DNA of 17,961 nucleotides from Lachnospiraceae bacterium (GCA_016297945.1 JAEDFR010000042.1:1-17961), one strand, 5' to 3'. Positions 7,300 through 15,336 are shown, counted from the stretch's first letter. The notes: generated from the sequence alone by a model not told the origin. Numbers and translations are program-made.

Positions 7300-9795
7300 A
7301 TGGCAACAAAGAAAGAAACAACCGTTTTATCTAACTTTGATAAAGAGTTGTTTAAAAGAAGTGTTCTTTACAATGTAAAGACTCTTTATCGTAAAACTCT
7401 TGAAGAGGCATCCAACCAGCAGATTTTTCAAGCTGTATCCTATGCAATTAAAGATGCAATCATTGATAACTGGTTAGAGACACAGAAACAATATGAGAAA
7501 AAAGACCCCAAGACAGTTTATTATATGTCCATGGAATTCTTAATGGGTCGTGCACTTGGTAACAACATCATCAATTTACAGGCATATGATGCGGTAAAAG
7601 AAGCACTTGATGAATTAGGTGTGGATGTAAATGTGATTGAAGATCAGGAACCGGATGCTGCGTTAGGTAACGGTGGTTTGGGAAGACTTGCCGCATGTTT
7701 TCTTGATTCGCTTGCAACATTAGGTTATTCTGCATACGGATGCGGAATTCGTTACAGATATGGTATGTTCAAACAGGAAATTCGTGACGGTTATCAGGTA
7801 GAAGTGCCGGATAACTGGTTAGCAGACGGTAACCCTTTTGAGCTTCGTCGTCCTGAATATGCAAAGACCGTTAAATTCGGTGGTTATGTGGCAGTACATC
7901 AGGATGAAAACGGACGTAATGTATTTACACAGGAAGGTTATCAGTCCGTAACAGCCATTCCTTATGATATGCCCATCGTAGGTTACGGGAATGGTATTGT
8001 AAATACACTTCGTATCTGGGATGCTCAGCCGGTTGAGTGTTTCCAGCTTGATTCTTTTGACAAAGGTGATTATCAGAAAGCTGTTGAGCAGGAAAATCTG
8101 GCAAGAAATATCGTAGAAGTGCTTTACCCCAATGACAATCACTATTCCGGTAAAGAGCTCCGTTTAAAACAGCAGTATTTCTTTGTATCTGCGTCTGTTC
8201 AGGAAGCTGTTGCAAAATACATGAGAAATCATGATGATATTCGTAAATTCCATGAAAAAGTTACATTCCAGTTAAATGATACTCATCCGACGGTTGCCGT
8301 AGCAGAGTTGATGCGTATTTTACTGGACGAATATTATTTAGAGTGGGATGAAGCATGGGAAGTTACAACCAAGACCTGTGCATATACCAACCACACCATT
8401 ATGTCGGAAGCACTTGAAAAATGGCCGATTGAATTATTCAGCCGCCTGCTTCCCCGTATTTATCAGATCGTTGAAGAAATCAACCGTCGTTTCTGCCAGA
8501 AGATTTCCGCTGCTTATCCTGGCAATCAGGAAAAAATCCGCAAGATGGCAATCATTTATGACGGACAGGTTAAGATGGCACATCTTGCAATTGCAGCAGG
8601 CTACTCTGTAAACGGTGTTGCAAGATTACATACGGAAATCTTAAAGAATCAGGAATTAAAAGATTTCTATGAATTAATGCCTGAAAAATTCAACAATAAG
8701 ACAAACGGTATCACACAGAGACGTTTCTTATTACATGGTAACCCGCTTTTGGCTGCATGGGTAACCAACCATGTTGGGGCTGACTGGATTACAGACCTTC
8801 CCAAGATCAAAAAATTAAAAGTATTTGCGGAAGATGAAAAAGCTCAGCAGGAATTCATGAATATCAAATACCAAAATAAAGTACGTCTGGCAGAATATAT
8901 TTTACAACACAACGGAATTGAAGTGGATCCTCGTTCCATCTTCGATGTACAGGTTAAGAGATTACATGAGTACAAACGTCAGTTGTTAAATATCCTTCAT
9001 GTAATGTATTTATACAACGAGATTAAAGAACATCCGGAAATGGATTTTTATCCTCGTACCTTTATCTTTGGTGCAAAGGCTGCAGCCGGATACAAAAATG
9101 CAAAACTTACGATTAAATTAATCAACTCTGTTGCAGATGTTATCAACAATGACGAATCCATCAACGGAAAGATTAAAGTTGTATTTATTGAAAACTATCG
9201 TGTATCCAATGCAGAGTGGATTTTTGCGGCGGCGGATGTATCCGAACAGATTTCAACAGCTTCCAAAGAAGCATCCGGTACCGGTAACATGAAGTTCATG
9301 TTAAACGGCGCCTTGACATTGGGAACTATGGATGGTGCTAACGTAGAAATCGTAGAAGAAGTCGGTGAAGAAAATGCATTTATCTTTGGTCTTTCTTCCG
9401 ATGAAGTTATTCGTTACGAAAACTACGGCGGATACGACCCCATGGATATTTTCAACAACGATGCTGATATCCGTAAAGTCTTAATGCAGTTAATTAACGG
9501 TACATACAGCCAGGATACAGAGTTGTTCCGTGACTTATACAACTCATTATTAAATACAAAATGTACGGCAAAGGCAGATACCTATTTCATCTTAAAAGAC
9601 TTCAAGTCCTATGCAGAAGCACAGAAACGTGTAGAAGCTGCTTACAGAGATGAAAAAGGCTGGGCTAAGAGCGCTATTTTAAATGTGGCATGTTGCGGTA
9701 AGTTTACTTCAGACAGAACCATTCAGGAATATGTGGATGAGATTTGGCACTTAGACAAAGTAGTTCTTCCCAAGAAAAAAGTGGGATCTAAATAA
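7300..9795 (+). CDS. glgP: Glycogen/alpha-glucan phosphorylase (GT35)
   Basis: The enzyme releases glucose-1-phosphate from the non-reducing ends of glycogen or maltodextrin by phosphorolysis, using pyridoxal phosphate. The product has 831 aa, close to the E. coli enzyme (about 815). Family signatures include YYMSMEFLMGRALGNN, GNGGLGRLAACFLDS and QLNDTHPT. The PLP site EASGTGNMKFMLNGALTLGT has its lysine at residue 665. Codons extend in frame back to 7231, but the ATG at 7300 has GAGGAGG about 8 nt upstream and begins a normal N-terminus. It appears monocistronic, with a promoter at 7211-7239 and a hairpin at 9835-9864. No other glycogen genes lie in the window. Whether glycogen or maltodextrin is preferred cannot be read from the sequence. 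Confidence 0.97.
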   Translation: MATKKETTVLSNFDKELFKRSVLYNVKTLYRKTLEEASNQQIFQAVSYAIKDAIIDNWLETQKQYEKKDPKTVYYMSMEFLMGRALGNNIINLQAYDAVKEALDELGVDVNVIEDQEPDAALGNGGLGRLAACFLDSLATLGYSAYGCGIRYRYGMFKQEIRDGYQVEVPDNWLADGNPFELRRPEYAKTVKFGGYVAVHQDENGRNVFTQEGYQSVTAIPYDMPIVGYGNGIVNTLRIWDAQPVECFQLDSFDKGDYQKAVEQENLARNIVEVLYPNDNHYSGKELRLKQQYFFVSASVQEAVAKYMRNHDDIRKFHEKVTFQLNDTHPTVAVAELMRILLDEYYLEWDEAWEVTTKTCAYTNHTIMSEALEKWPIELFSRLLPRIYQIVEEINRRFCQKISAAYPGNQEKIRKMAIIYDGQVKMAHLAIAAGYSVNGVARLHTEILKNQELKDFYELMPEKFNNKTNGITQRRFLLHGNPLLAAWVTNHVGADWITDLPKIKKLKVFAEDEKAQQEFMNIKYQNKVRLAEYILQHNGIEVDPRSIFDVQVKRLHEYKRQLLNILHVMYLYNEIKEHPEMDFYPRTFIFGAKAAAGYKNAKLTIKLINSVADVINNDESINGKIKVVFIENYRVSNAEWIFAAADVSEQISTASKEASGTGNMKFMLNGALTLGTMDGANVEIVEEVGEENAFIFGLSSDEVIRYENYGGYDPMDIFNNDADIRKVLMQLINGTYSQDTELFRDLYNSLLNTKCTAKADTYFILKDFKSYAEAQKRVEAAYRDEKGWAKSAILNVACCGKFTSDRTIQEYVDEIWHLDKVVLPKKKVGSK

Positions 9796-9834
9796 AGCTT
9801 TGTAAGATTTTAATTTTAAAATAACGCTATAGAA

Positions 9835-9864
9835 ATACCCGCTGATGGATAAGTTAGCGGGTAT
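9835..9864 (+). terminator. Hairpin after glgP, weak terminator or leader structure
   Basis: ATACCCGCT (9835-9843) pairs perfectly with AGCGGGTAT (9856-9864) around a 12-nt loop. No run of Ts follows (CTCTGTAATG), so it is a poor rho-independent terminator. It ends about 9 nt before the ribosome site of the next gene, so it may instead stabilise the upstream mRNA or let some transcription through. Confidence 0.5.
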
Positions 9865-9888
9865 CTCTGTAATGAGGAGGAATTCAGA

Positions 9889-11625
9889 ATGCTTTGGATG
9901 GCAATCAGTTATCTGATGATGCTTATTTCTGCCTTCGGACTTGGCTATGGAGTTATAAGGGTTCTGGCTCGACTGTGTGGACGAGAGACACAGAAGATGA
10001 ATCCTATATATTATATGCTTATGGGATTTGCAGTTCTGACGGTGTATGCACAGATTGTAAGTCTTTTTACGGCAGTCACTTATGTTTTTGCATTCATTGC
10101 TTTGGGTGTGTCCATTCTGATTTTACTGCCGCATAATAAAGAAATACGTCAGGGTTTGAAAAACTGTTTTCAAAATATCAGATGGTTTGAATGGATCTTG
10201 TTTATTCTTTGTACCGTTTTTGTAATGTTTTTAACCAGTTTATATCCAAAGCAGTATGATAATTATTTGTATCAGGCACAAATGCTCCGTTATTATGAGG
10301 AGTATGGTTATATAAAAGGGATGGCAAATATCAGCACAAGACTTGGATTCAATAATTCCATTTATGGGCTGATGGCACTATACAGCTTTAAAGGAATTTA
10401 TGGTTTTTCCCTTCATACGGTTAATTCGGCACTTTGCCTGTTTTTGGGTATCTTTTCCATCCATGGGATATGTCACATTGGAAAAAACAGGACTTATGTA
10501 TCAACCGGACTGAAAGCCGCAGTTCTTGCTTATGTATTTTATAATGCGGAATTGCTAAACTGCATCGGAACAGATATTTCCGCAGGTATTTTTGGCTTTC
10601 TGATTTTGATTTTGTTTGCAGAATCGATTGAAAAGGAAGAGAAGGACAGCTTTTCTTTTGGCCTGATTGCTCTGCTTATTGTATATGTAGTTACCATCAA
10701 GGTTTCTATGGTCATGTTGGGCATTTTGGTACTTTATCCTGCGGTCATGATGATTCGGAAGAAGGAATGGAGCCGGATTGGTATTTTTATTTTGACCGGA
10801 CTTTTGATTTTGACCCCATGGCTTATAAGAAATGTGCTGATTTCCGGCTGGTTGATCTATCCGTTCCCGGCTTTAGATTTGTTTGATGTAAAATGGAAGC
10901 TCTCCTATGAAACGGCAGTGTATGAAATGGCACTGGTCAAGGGATGGGCAAGGATACAGACCTCCAAGGTGTTTGATACGCTAAAACTGGCGTTTGGAGA
11001 GTGGTTCCCAATCTGGTTTCGGGCACTTCCACTTCGATACAGATTATTAATGTATCTGAATGGGTTGACGATTATTTATGAAATATCGGAATTTTTATAT
11101 GGTTTATGGAAAAAGAAATATGAAGTATTCCGTTGGGGATTGTTAAAGCTGACGGTTTTGGCAGGTATTTTATACTGGTTGTTTTCAGCACCGGATATCC
11201 GTTTTGGCTGGTGTTATCTGGTTGCATTTCCTGTTATCGGTATTTTTTCATCTATAATCTGGAAAAAAATAGAAAAAAAATCTGTTTTCAAAATACGGGT
11301 AAGTGGTGTACTATTTAGCTGTATGGTTTTTATGACTTGTGCGTATGTTTTTATAAAAGCGGATTGCGCGGAAGTGTTGAAGACTTCTGTGGTTGGAAGA
11401 ATCAACCTGCAGGCATTTTATATCTATCAGGGAGATTTTTCTATGCTTCCTGTAGAGGAGCTTGAGATAAACGGAGATATTTTTTACTATTCTCCGGTGG
11501 GAGACCAGGTGGGATATTATGGTTTTCCGGGAACAACGGACAAAGCACTGTTGGAAAATCTGGGCTATTTAGGAGATACATTTGAAGACGGTGTTTATTA
11601 TAAAGGAGGAGGACAATTATGGTAA
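9889..11625 (+). CDS. Polytopic membrane protein, possible GT-C-type or LIC_10190-like
   Basis: This 578-aa protein has about a dozen hydrophobic segments, beginning with MLWMAISYLMMLISAFGLGY, and a short soluble C-terminus (about residues 490-578). The first large extracytoplasmic loop holds KQYDNYLYQAQMLRYYEEYG (residues 121-140). An acidic residue (D124) at the end of an early helix, followed by a Tyr-rich amphipathic stretch, resembles GT-C glycosyltransferases and the LIC_10190-type membrane family. I cannot choose between them, and transferase activity is unproven. GAGGAGG lies about 8 nt before the ATG. Its last 7 nt, including the stop, overlap the start of the hydratase gene, so the two are probably translationally coupled although no functional link is obvious. 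Confidence 0.55.
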   Translation: MLWMAISYLMMLISAFGLGYGVIRVLARLCGRETQKMNPIYYMLMGFAVLTVYAQIVSLFTAVTYVFAFIALGVSILILLPHNKEIRQGLKNCFQNIRWFEWILFILCTVFVMFLTSLYPKQYDNYLYQAQMLRYYEEYGYIKGMANISTRLGFNNSIYGLMALYSFKGIYGFSLHTVNSALCLFLGIFSIHGICHIGKNRTYVSTGLKAAVLAYVFYNAELLNCIGTDISAGIFGFLILILFAESIEKEEKDSFSFGLIALLIVYVVTIKVSMVMLGILVLYPAVMMIRKKEWSRIGIFILTGLLILTPWLIRNVLISGWLIYPFPALDLFDVKWKLSYETAVYEMALVKGWARIQTSKVFDTLKLAFGEWFPIWFRALPLRYRLLMYLNGLTIIYEISEFLYGLWKKKYEVFRWGLLKLTVLAGILYWLFSAPDIRFGWCYLVAFPVIGIFSSIIWKKIEKKSVFKIRVSGVLFSCMVFMTCAYVFIKADCAEVLKTSVVGRINLQAFYIYQGDFSMLPVEELEINGDIFYYSPVGDQVGYYGFPGTTDKALLENLGYLGDTFEDGVYYKGGGQLW

Positions 11626-13928
11626 AATTATCAAATGGTGGTGCATATTTAGTCAATGGCACCGAAATCATCCCCGATAGCGCAGAAGCTTTATCAGCTA
11701 TTGCTGCAAAGACGGGGGAAAATATTACAAAAGAAGATGCTGCAAAAGGTACCATTGCATATGGTATTTTAGAAAGCCACAATACGTCCGGCAATATGGA
11801 CAAGCTGAAAATTAAATTTGATAAACTGACATCACATGACATTACATTTGTCGGTATTATCCAGACAGCAAGAGCATCCGGACTGGAAAAATTCCCAATC
11901 CCCTATGTTTTGACTAACTGCCATAATTCTCTTTGCGCGGTTGGCGGTACGATTAATGAAGATGACCACATGTTTGGTCTTACCTGTGCCAAAAAATATG
12001 GTGGAATTTATGTTCCTCCTCATCAGGCAGTTATTCACCAGTTTGCAAGAGAAATGCTTGCCGGCGGCGGAAAGATGATTTTGGGTTCCGATTCCCATAC
12101 CCGTTATGGAGCGCTTGGTACCATGGCTATGGGTGAAGGCGGTCCCGAGCTTGTAAAACAGCTCTTAAATCAGACGTATGATATTAATATGCCCGGTGTA
12201 GTTGCTGTATATCTGACAGGTGCTCCGATTCCCGGTGTTGGACCTCAGGACGTTGCTCTGGCTATTATCGGTGCTGTTTTTGGCAACGGATATGTAAAAA
12301 ATAAAGTCATGGAATTTGTAGGCCCCGGTGTGGCAAGTTTAACTCCCGATTTCCGTATCGGTATTGATGTTATGACGACCGAAACAACCTGTCTTTCATC
12401 TATTTGGCAGACCGACGATCAGGTCAAAGAATTCTATGAAATTCATGAAAGAGCAGAAGAATACAAAGAGTTAGCTCCTGCTAACGTTGCATATTATGAT
12501 GGTGCCATTGAAATTGATCTTTCTACTATCAGACCGATGATTGCGATGCCGTTCCATCCCAGCAATACCTATACCATTGATGAAGTCAATGCGAACTTAA
12601 AAGATGTTTTACACGATGTGGAAGAACGGGCAAAAGTATCCTTAGACGGAGCTGTACCTTATTCTTTACAAGACAAAGTTGTAAACGGCAAATTTATGGT
12701 TGATCAGGGTATTATCGCCGGTTGTGCCGGAGGTGGATTTGAAAACATCTGCGCCGCAGCCGATATCTTAAAAGGAAAATATATCGGTTCCGACGGATTT
12801 ACCTTATCCGTATATCCTGCATCTATGCCGGTTTATATGGAATTAATCAAAAACGGTTGTGCCGCAACCATTATGGAAACAGGTGCAGTCATGAAAACAG
12901 CATTCTGCGGACCTTGTTTTGGTGCCGGAGATACGCCTGCCAACAATGCATTTTCCATCAGACATTCAACCCGTAACTTCCCCAACAGAGAAGGTTCCAA
13001 ATTACAGAATGGTCAGATTTCTTCCGTTGCATTGATGGATGCTCGTTCCATCGCAGCAACTGCAGCCAATAAAGGTGTCCTGACACCGGCAACAGAATTT
13101 GATGGTGAAATCGGTAAATACAAATATCACTTTGATGCAAATATTTATAAAAACCGTGTATTTGATTCAAAAGGCGTTGCAGATCCTTCCGTAGAAATTC
13201 AGTTTGGTCCCAATATCAAAGACTGGCCTGCTATGGTTGCCCTGACAGATAATCTGGTTTTGAAAGTTGTATCCGAAATACATGATCCGGTTACAACAAC
13301 GGATGAATTAATTCCTTCCGGTGAAACAAGCTCTTATCGTTCTAATCCGTTGGGACTTGCTGAGTTTGCACTTTCCCGTAAGGACCCTGCATATGTAGGA
13401 CGCGCAAAAGAGGTGCAGAAGGCAGAAAAAGCCAGAGAAGCACTGATTGCCGGAACAAGCGATGTACATCCTTGCAAAGAATTGCCGGAAATCAAGCCCG
13501 TTATGAATAAAATCAAAGAGATGTTCCCGGATTTGACACATGAGAGCTTCGGTATCGGTTCAACCATCTTTGCAGTAAAACCCGGTGACGGTTCTGCCAG
13601 AGAACAGGCAGCAAGCTGCCAGAAAGTACTTGGCGGTTGGGCAAATATTGCCAATGAATATGCTACCAAGAGATATCGCAGCAATCTGATCAACTGGGGT
13701 ATGCTTCCTTTCATCATCGATGAAGGCGAACTTCCATTCAAAAATCTGGATTACATTTTTGTTCCCAACATCAGACAGGCTGTCATTGATAAAAAGACAG
13801 AAATTCCTGCATATGTTGTAAAAGAAGACGGACTGAAAGAATTTACCTTAAGACTTGGTGAATTGACAGATGAGGAACGTGAAATCATCTTGAAGGGATG
13901 CCTGATTAATTACAATAGAGTATCGTAA
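11619..13928 (+). CDS. Aconitase-superfamily hydratase, YbhJ-like
   Basis: The 769-aa product has a complete aconitase fold in one chain. Likely [4Fe-4S] ligands are C369 (AGCAGGGFENIC), C430 and C433 (CGPC), spaced as in aconitase. The active-site GSDSHT motif is at residues 156-161. The swivel-domain GDGSAREQAA (656-665) carries the catalytic-serine equivalent S659 and R661. The sequence resembles E. coli YbhJ and clostridial 'hydratases' rather than AcnA or AcnB. At the usual C-D-H site it reads NCHNSLC, so the aspartate before the histidine appears replaced. It should dehydrate and rehydrate a hydroxy-di- or tricarboxylic acid, but citrate as substrate is not assured. AAAGGAGGAGG sits inside the upstream gene 6 nt before the ATG. 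A terminator follows. Confidence 0.85.
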   Translation: MVKLSNGGAYLVNGTEIIPDSAEALSAIAAKTGENITKEDAAKGTIAYGILESHNTSGNMDKLKIKFDKLTSHDITFVGIIQTARASGLEKFPIPYVLTNCHNSLCAVGGTINEDDHMFGLTCAKKYGGIYVPPHQAVIHQFAREMLAGGGKMILGSDSHTRYGALGTMAMGEGGPELVKQLLNQTYDINMPGVVAVYLTGAPIPGVGPQDVALAIIGAVFGNGYVKNKVMEFVGPGVASLTPDFRIGIDVMTTETTCLSSIWQTDDQVKEFYEIHERAEEYKELAPANVAYYDGAIEIDLSTIRPMIAMPFHPSNTYTIDEVNANLKDVLHDVEERAKVSLDGAVPYSLQDKVVNGKFMVDQGIIAGCAGGGFENICAAADILKGKYIGSDGFTLSVYPASMPVYMELIKNGCAATIMETGAVMKTAFCGPCFGAGDTPANNAFSIRHSTRNFPNREGSKLQNGQISSVALMDARSIAATAANKGVLTPATEFDGEIGKYKYHFDANIYKNRVFDSKGVADPSVEIQFGPNIKDWPAMVALTDNLVLKVVSEIHDPVTTTDELIPSGETSSYRSNPLGLAEFALSRKDPAYVGRAKEVQKAEKAREALIAGTSDVHPCKELPEIKPVMNKIKEMFPDLTHESFGIGSTIFAVKPGDGSAREQAASCQKVLGGWANIANEYATKRYRSNLINWGMLPFIIDEGELPFKNLDYIFVPNIRQAVIDKKTEIPAYVVKEDGLKEFTLRLGELTDEEREIILKGCLINYNRVS

Positions 13929-13994
13929 GTTGAGATATTATCGAAAATGCAATGCCATAGAAATATGTATTAAAAAGAAATATATGTAAATACG

Positions 13995-14030
13995 AAAACA
14001 AGCACACCAAATTATTGATGTGCTTGTTTT
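13995..14030. terminator. Terminator after the hydratase gene, bidirectional
   Basis: AAAACAAGCACA (13995-14006) and TGTGCTTGTTTT (14019-14030) form a perfect 12-bp stem with a 12-nt loop. The A/T-ended stem can act in either direction. Confidence 0.8.
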
Positions 14031-14059
14031 AGGATTGTGAGAGAACAAAGAGGTGTAAA

Positions 14060-14179
14060 ATGTCCGAAAGAGAAGAAAAATTTGAACGTATGCTTCAAAA
14101 TGTACAAAAGCGATATACTGATACGGTACAAAAAATGAAACAGTTTATCCAACCGGTGGTTGAGTTGCCTGTTTTATAA
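14060..14179 (+). CDS. 39-aa charged small protein, possibly truncated
   Basis: Too short for most gene finders, this ORF has AGGTG (14051-14055) close upstream of its ATG. It encodes a highly charged helical start, MSEREEKFERMLQNVQKRY, then TDTVQKMKQ, and ends ELPVL. The N-terminal half resembles small charged Lachnospiraceae proteins I recall as 60-70 aa long; if so, the C-terminal half is missing. The ORF ends inside an inverted repeat (14151-14197), which could mark the break. Function is unknown. It lies between the hydratase terminator and the XRE regulator, on the same strand. Confidence 0.4.
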   Translation: MSEREEKFERMLQNVQKRYTDTVQKMKQFIQPVVELPVL

Positions 14180-14210
14180 GGAATTCAACCAACGGTTCGT
14201 GTTCTTTTTT
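14151..14210 (+). terminator. Inverted repeat with downstream T-run
   Basis: AACCGGTGGTTGA (14151-14163) is the reverse complement of TCAACCAACGGTT (14185-14197) at 12 of 13 positions, with a 21-nt loop. Six Ts follow at 14205-14210, but 7 nt after the stem, so a terminator role is possible rather than clear. The 3' end of the 39-aa ORF lies within it. Confidence 0.4.
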
Positions 14211-14218
14211 GCAAAAAA
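14205..14218. promoter_or_regulatory. Palindrome upstream of the XRE regulator, possible operator
   Basis: TTTTTTGCAAAAAA is a perfect 14-bp palindrome about 55 bp before the XRE regulator start. It could be an autoregulatory site, but A/T-only palindromes arise easily by chance. Confidence 0.25.
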
Positions 14219-14273
14219 ATCATATGCTGACATCAGAAAGAAGCCAAGCGCGAACGAAAGGACGGAGAAAGAA

Positions 14274-14888
14274 ATGGATCAAATTAAAATTGGAAAGTTT
14301 ATTGCGGCATGCAGAAAAGAAAAAGGATATACACAAGCTTCATTGGCCGAGGAGTTAGGTATTACTGACCGTGCTGTATCAAAATGGGAAACCGGAAAAT
14401 CATTACCGGATTCGTCTATTATGCTAGAGCTTTGTGAGCTTCTTTCCATTAACGTAAATGAGTTATTGAAAGGAGAGCATATGGATATGGAAGAATATGC
14501 AAAAGCATCACAGGAAATTATTTTGGATTTCAAAAAAAGAGATGAGGAAAAAACAAGGTTTTTATTAAAAGTGGAAACTTCCATGGGGATTTTAGTTGTC
14601 ATTTCTTTTGCAACAATCGCTTTATTGGGAGCTTTTCTGATGAATCAAAACCACCTTTTAGGAACAGGATTGATTGTGTTGAGCCTGGTATTGCCGATTG
14701 GTTTTATCCCGCTCGCAATCCGGATTGAGCAGTCAGCCGGCTATTATCAGTGTAAAGAATGTAACTATTGTTATGTTCCGACATACTCTCAGGTATTTAT
14801 GGCACCGCATTATGGTCGTACCCGTTATATGAAATGCCCTAATTGCGGAAAAAGAAGCTATCAGAAAAAATTGATAACAAAAGAATGA
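14274..14888 (+). CDS. XRE-family regulator with two TM helices and a C-terminal zinc ribbon
   Basis: The 204-aa product has an XRE/Cro helix-turn-helix at residues 4-62, including KGYTQASLAEELGITDRAVS and KWETGKSLPD. A charged linker (70-100) follows, then two hydrophobic helices (about 104-123 and 130-151). The C-terminal Cys4 ribbon has C160-x2-C163 and C188-x2-C191. This suggests a membrane-tethered transcription factor with a metal- or redox-responsive tail; ligand and targets are unknown. The reading frame is open from 14160, but the ATG at 14274 has GGAG 6 nt upstream and starts immediately before the HTH. A strong terminator follows. Similar HTH/TM/ribbon proteins are frequent in Lachnospiraceae. 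Confidence 0.85.
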   Translation: MDQIKIGKFIAACRKEKGYTQASLAEELGITDRAVSKWETGKSLPDSSIMLELCELLSINVNELLKGEHMDMEEYAKASQEIILDFKKRDEEKTRFLLKVETSMGILVVISFATIALLGAFLMNQNHLLGTGLIVLSLVLPIGFIPLAIRIEQSAGYYQCKECNYCYVPTYSQVFMAPHYGRTRYMKCPNCGKRSYQKKLITKE

Positions 14889-14926
14889 TTATTTCTCAAA
14901 TTGAATTAACAAGTAAAAAGGTTTTC

Positions 14927-14974
14927 AATCCCACACATTTTCTGTATAATGAAACATGTGTGGGATTATTTTTT
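14927..14974 (+). terminator. Terminator of the XRE regulator gene
   Basis: AATCCCACACAT (14927-14938) pairs perfectly with ATGTGTGGGATT (14956-14967) over 12 bp, and six Ts follow (14969-14974). Confidence 0.88.
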
Positions 14975-14986
14975 ATTAACAGTTCC

Positions 14987-15015
14987 TTGACATAGTGGTA
15001 GTGCGATGATACGAT
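14987..15015 (+). promoter_or_regulatory. Promoter of the + strand small RNA
   Basis: TTGACA (14987-14992) is a perfect -35, and TACGAT (15010-15015) is a 4-of-6 -10 at 17 bp. It points toward the bidirectional terminator at 15065-15106 with no sizeable ORF between. Confidence 0.6.
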
Positions 15016-15021
15016 AGTATC

Positions 15022-15106
15022 AAGAAAGTGCTACCGATAGACGGTTAGCCTGATATATTTGGAACAGAAAGACCGCCAAGTTTACCAGACGTGGGCGGTC
15101 TTTCTG
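15022..15106 (+). ncRNA. Predicted small RNA, candidate type I antitoxin
   Basis: The promoter at 14987-15015 and the terminator at 15065-15106 define a transcript of about 85 nt with no credible ORF. It converges on the - strand peptide gene, and its 3' end overlaps that gene's mRNA at the shared terminator. This is the layout of TxpA/RatA and Fst-type loci, where such an RNA represses toxin expression. Its 5' part holds GTGCTACC (15028-15035) and CGGTTA (15042-15047). The peptide mRNA leader holds the same words in the same sense, so they would not pair with each other. Antitoxin function is inference from layout. Confidence 0.5.
15065..15106. terminator. Bidirectional terminator shared by the small RNA and the peptide gene
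   Basis: CAGAAAGACCGCC (15065-15077) and GGCGGTCTTTCTG (15094-15106) form a perfect 13-bp stem with a 16-nt loop. The AAAG/CTTT stem ends allow termination in both directions. It lies between convergent promoters. Confidence 0.82.
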
Positions 15107-15109
15107 CGT

Positions 15110-15202
15110 TTATTTCTTGCTCTTGGAACCAATGGTATAGCCAAGAGCAAAGCAAGTTATGCACAAGCTAAGCGTGGCTAAAAAAAGCTCCATTGTAAGC
15201 AT
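15110..15202 (-). CDS. 30-aa hydrophobic peptide, putative holin-like type I toxin
   Basis: The 30-aa peptide is MLTMELFLATLSLCITCFAL followed by GYTIGSKSKK: one membrane helix with a short basic tail. This is the general shape of small type I toxins and of the 'putative holin-like toxin' peptides of Firmicutes. The reading frame is open to 15301, but AAGGAGG lies about 9 nt before the ATG at 15202, so the upstream codons are leader. The leader is about 100 nt and highly structured (see the sites at 15214-15237 and 15294-15301). A sigma-A promoter lies at 15308-15336. A convergent small RNA shares its terminator. If made in excess it would be expected to depolarise the membrane, by analogy only. 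I cannot assign a named family with certainty. Confidence 0.6.
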   Translation of the reverse strand: MLTMELFLATLSLCITCFALGYTIGSKSKK

Positions 15203-15213
15203 AAGCACAAACC

Positions 15214-15237
15214 TCCTTGATAGATTTCCGTTAAGGA
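15214..15237 (-). promoter_or_regulatory. Hairpin masking the toxin-gene ribosome site
   Basis: On the - strand TCCTT (15237-15233) pairs with AAGGA (15218-15214), extendable by a U-A and a G-U pair. AAGGA is part of the AAGGAGG ribosome site, so the folded leader would limit translation, a usual trait of type I toxin mRNAs. Confidence 0.5.
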
Positions 15238-15307
15238 TTTCTATGTAAACAGAGCTATTACTCTCTGGTGGAGGATAACCGCCTACCGTGTAGGGTAGCA
15301 CATATAT

Positions 15308-15336
15308 ATTTTACCAAACAAACGTTCGAAAGTCAA
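15308..15336 (-). promoter_or_regulatory. Promoter of the putative toxin gene
   Basis: Read on -, TTGACT (15336-15331) and TAAAAT (15313-15308) are separated by 17 bp. The predicted start is near 15301, where the mRNA would begin with GTGCTACC. Confidence 0.7.

Noticed and set aside
14160..14273. 38-residue N-terminal extension of the XRE regulator
   Set aside because: It lies over an inverted repeat and a T/A palindrome and has no ribosome site. The HTH domain starts right after the ATG at 14274.
15203..15301. 63-aa version of the - strand peptide (start at 15301)
   Set aside because: The upstream part is the structured leader that starts about where transcription should begin. A ribosome site directly precedes the ATG at 15202.
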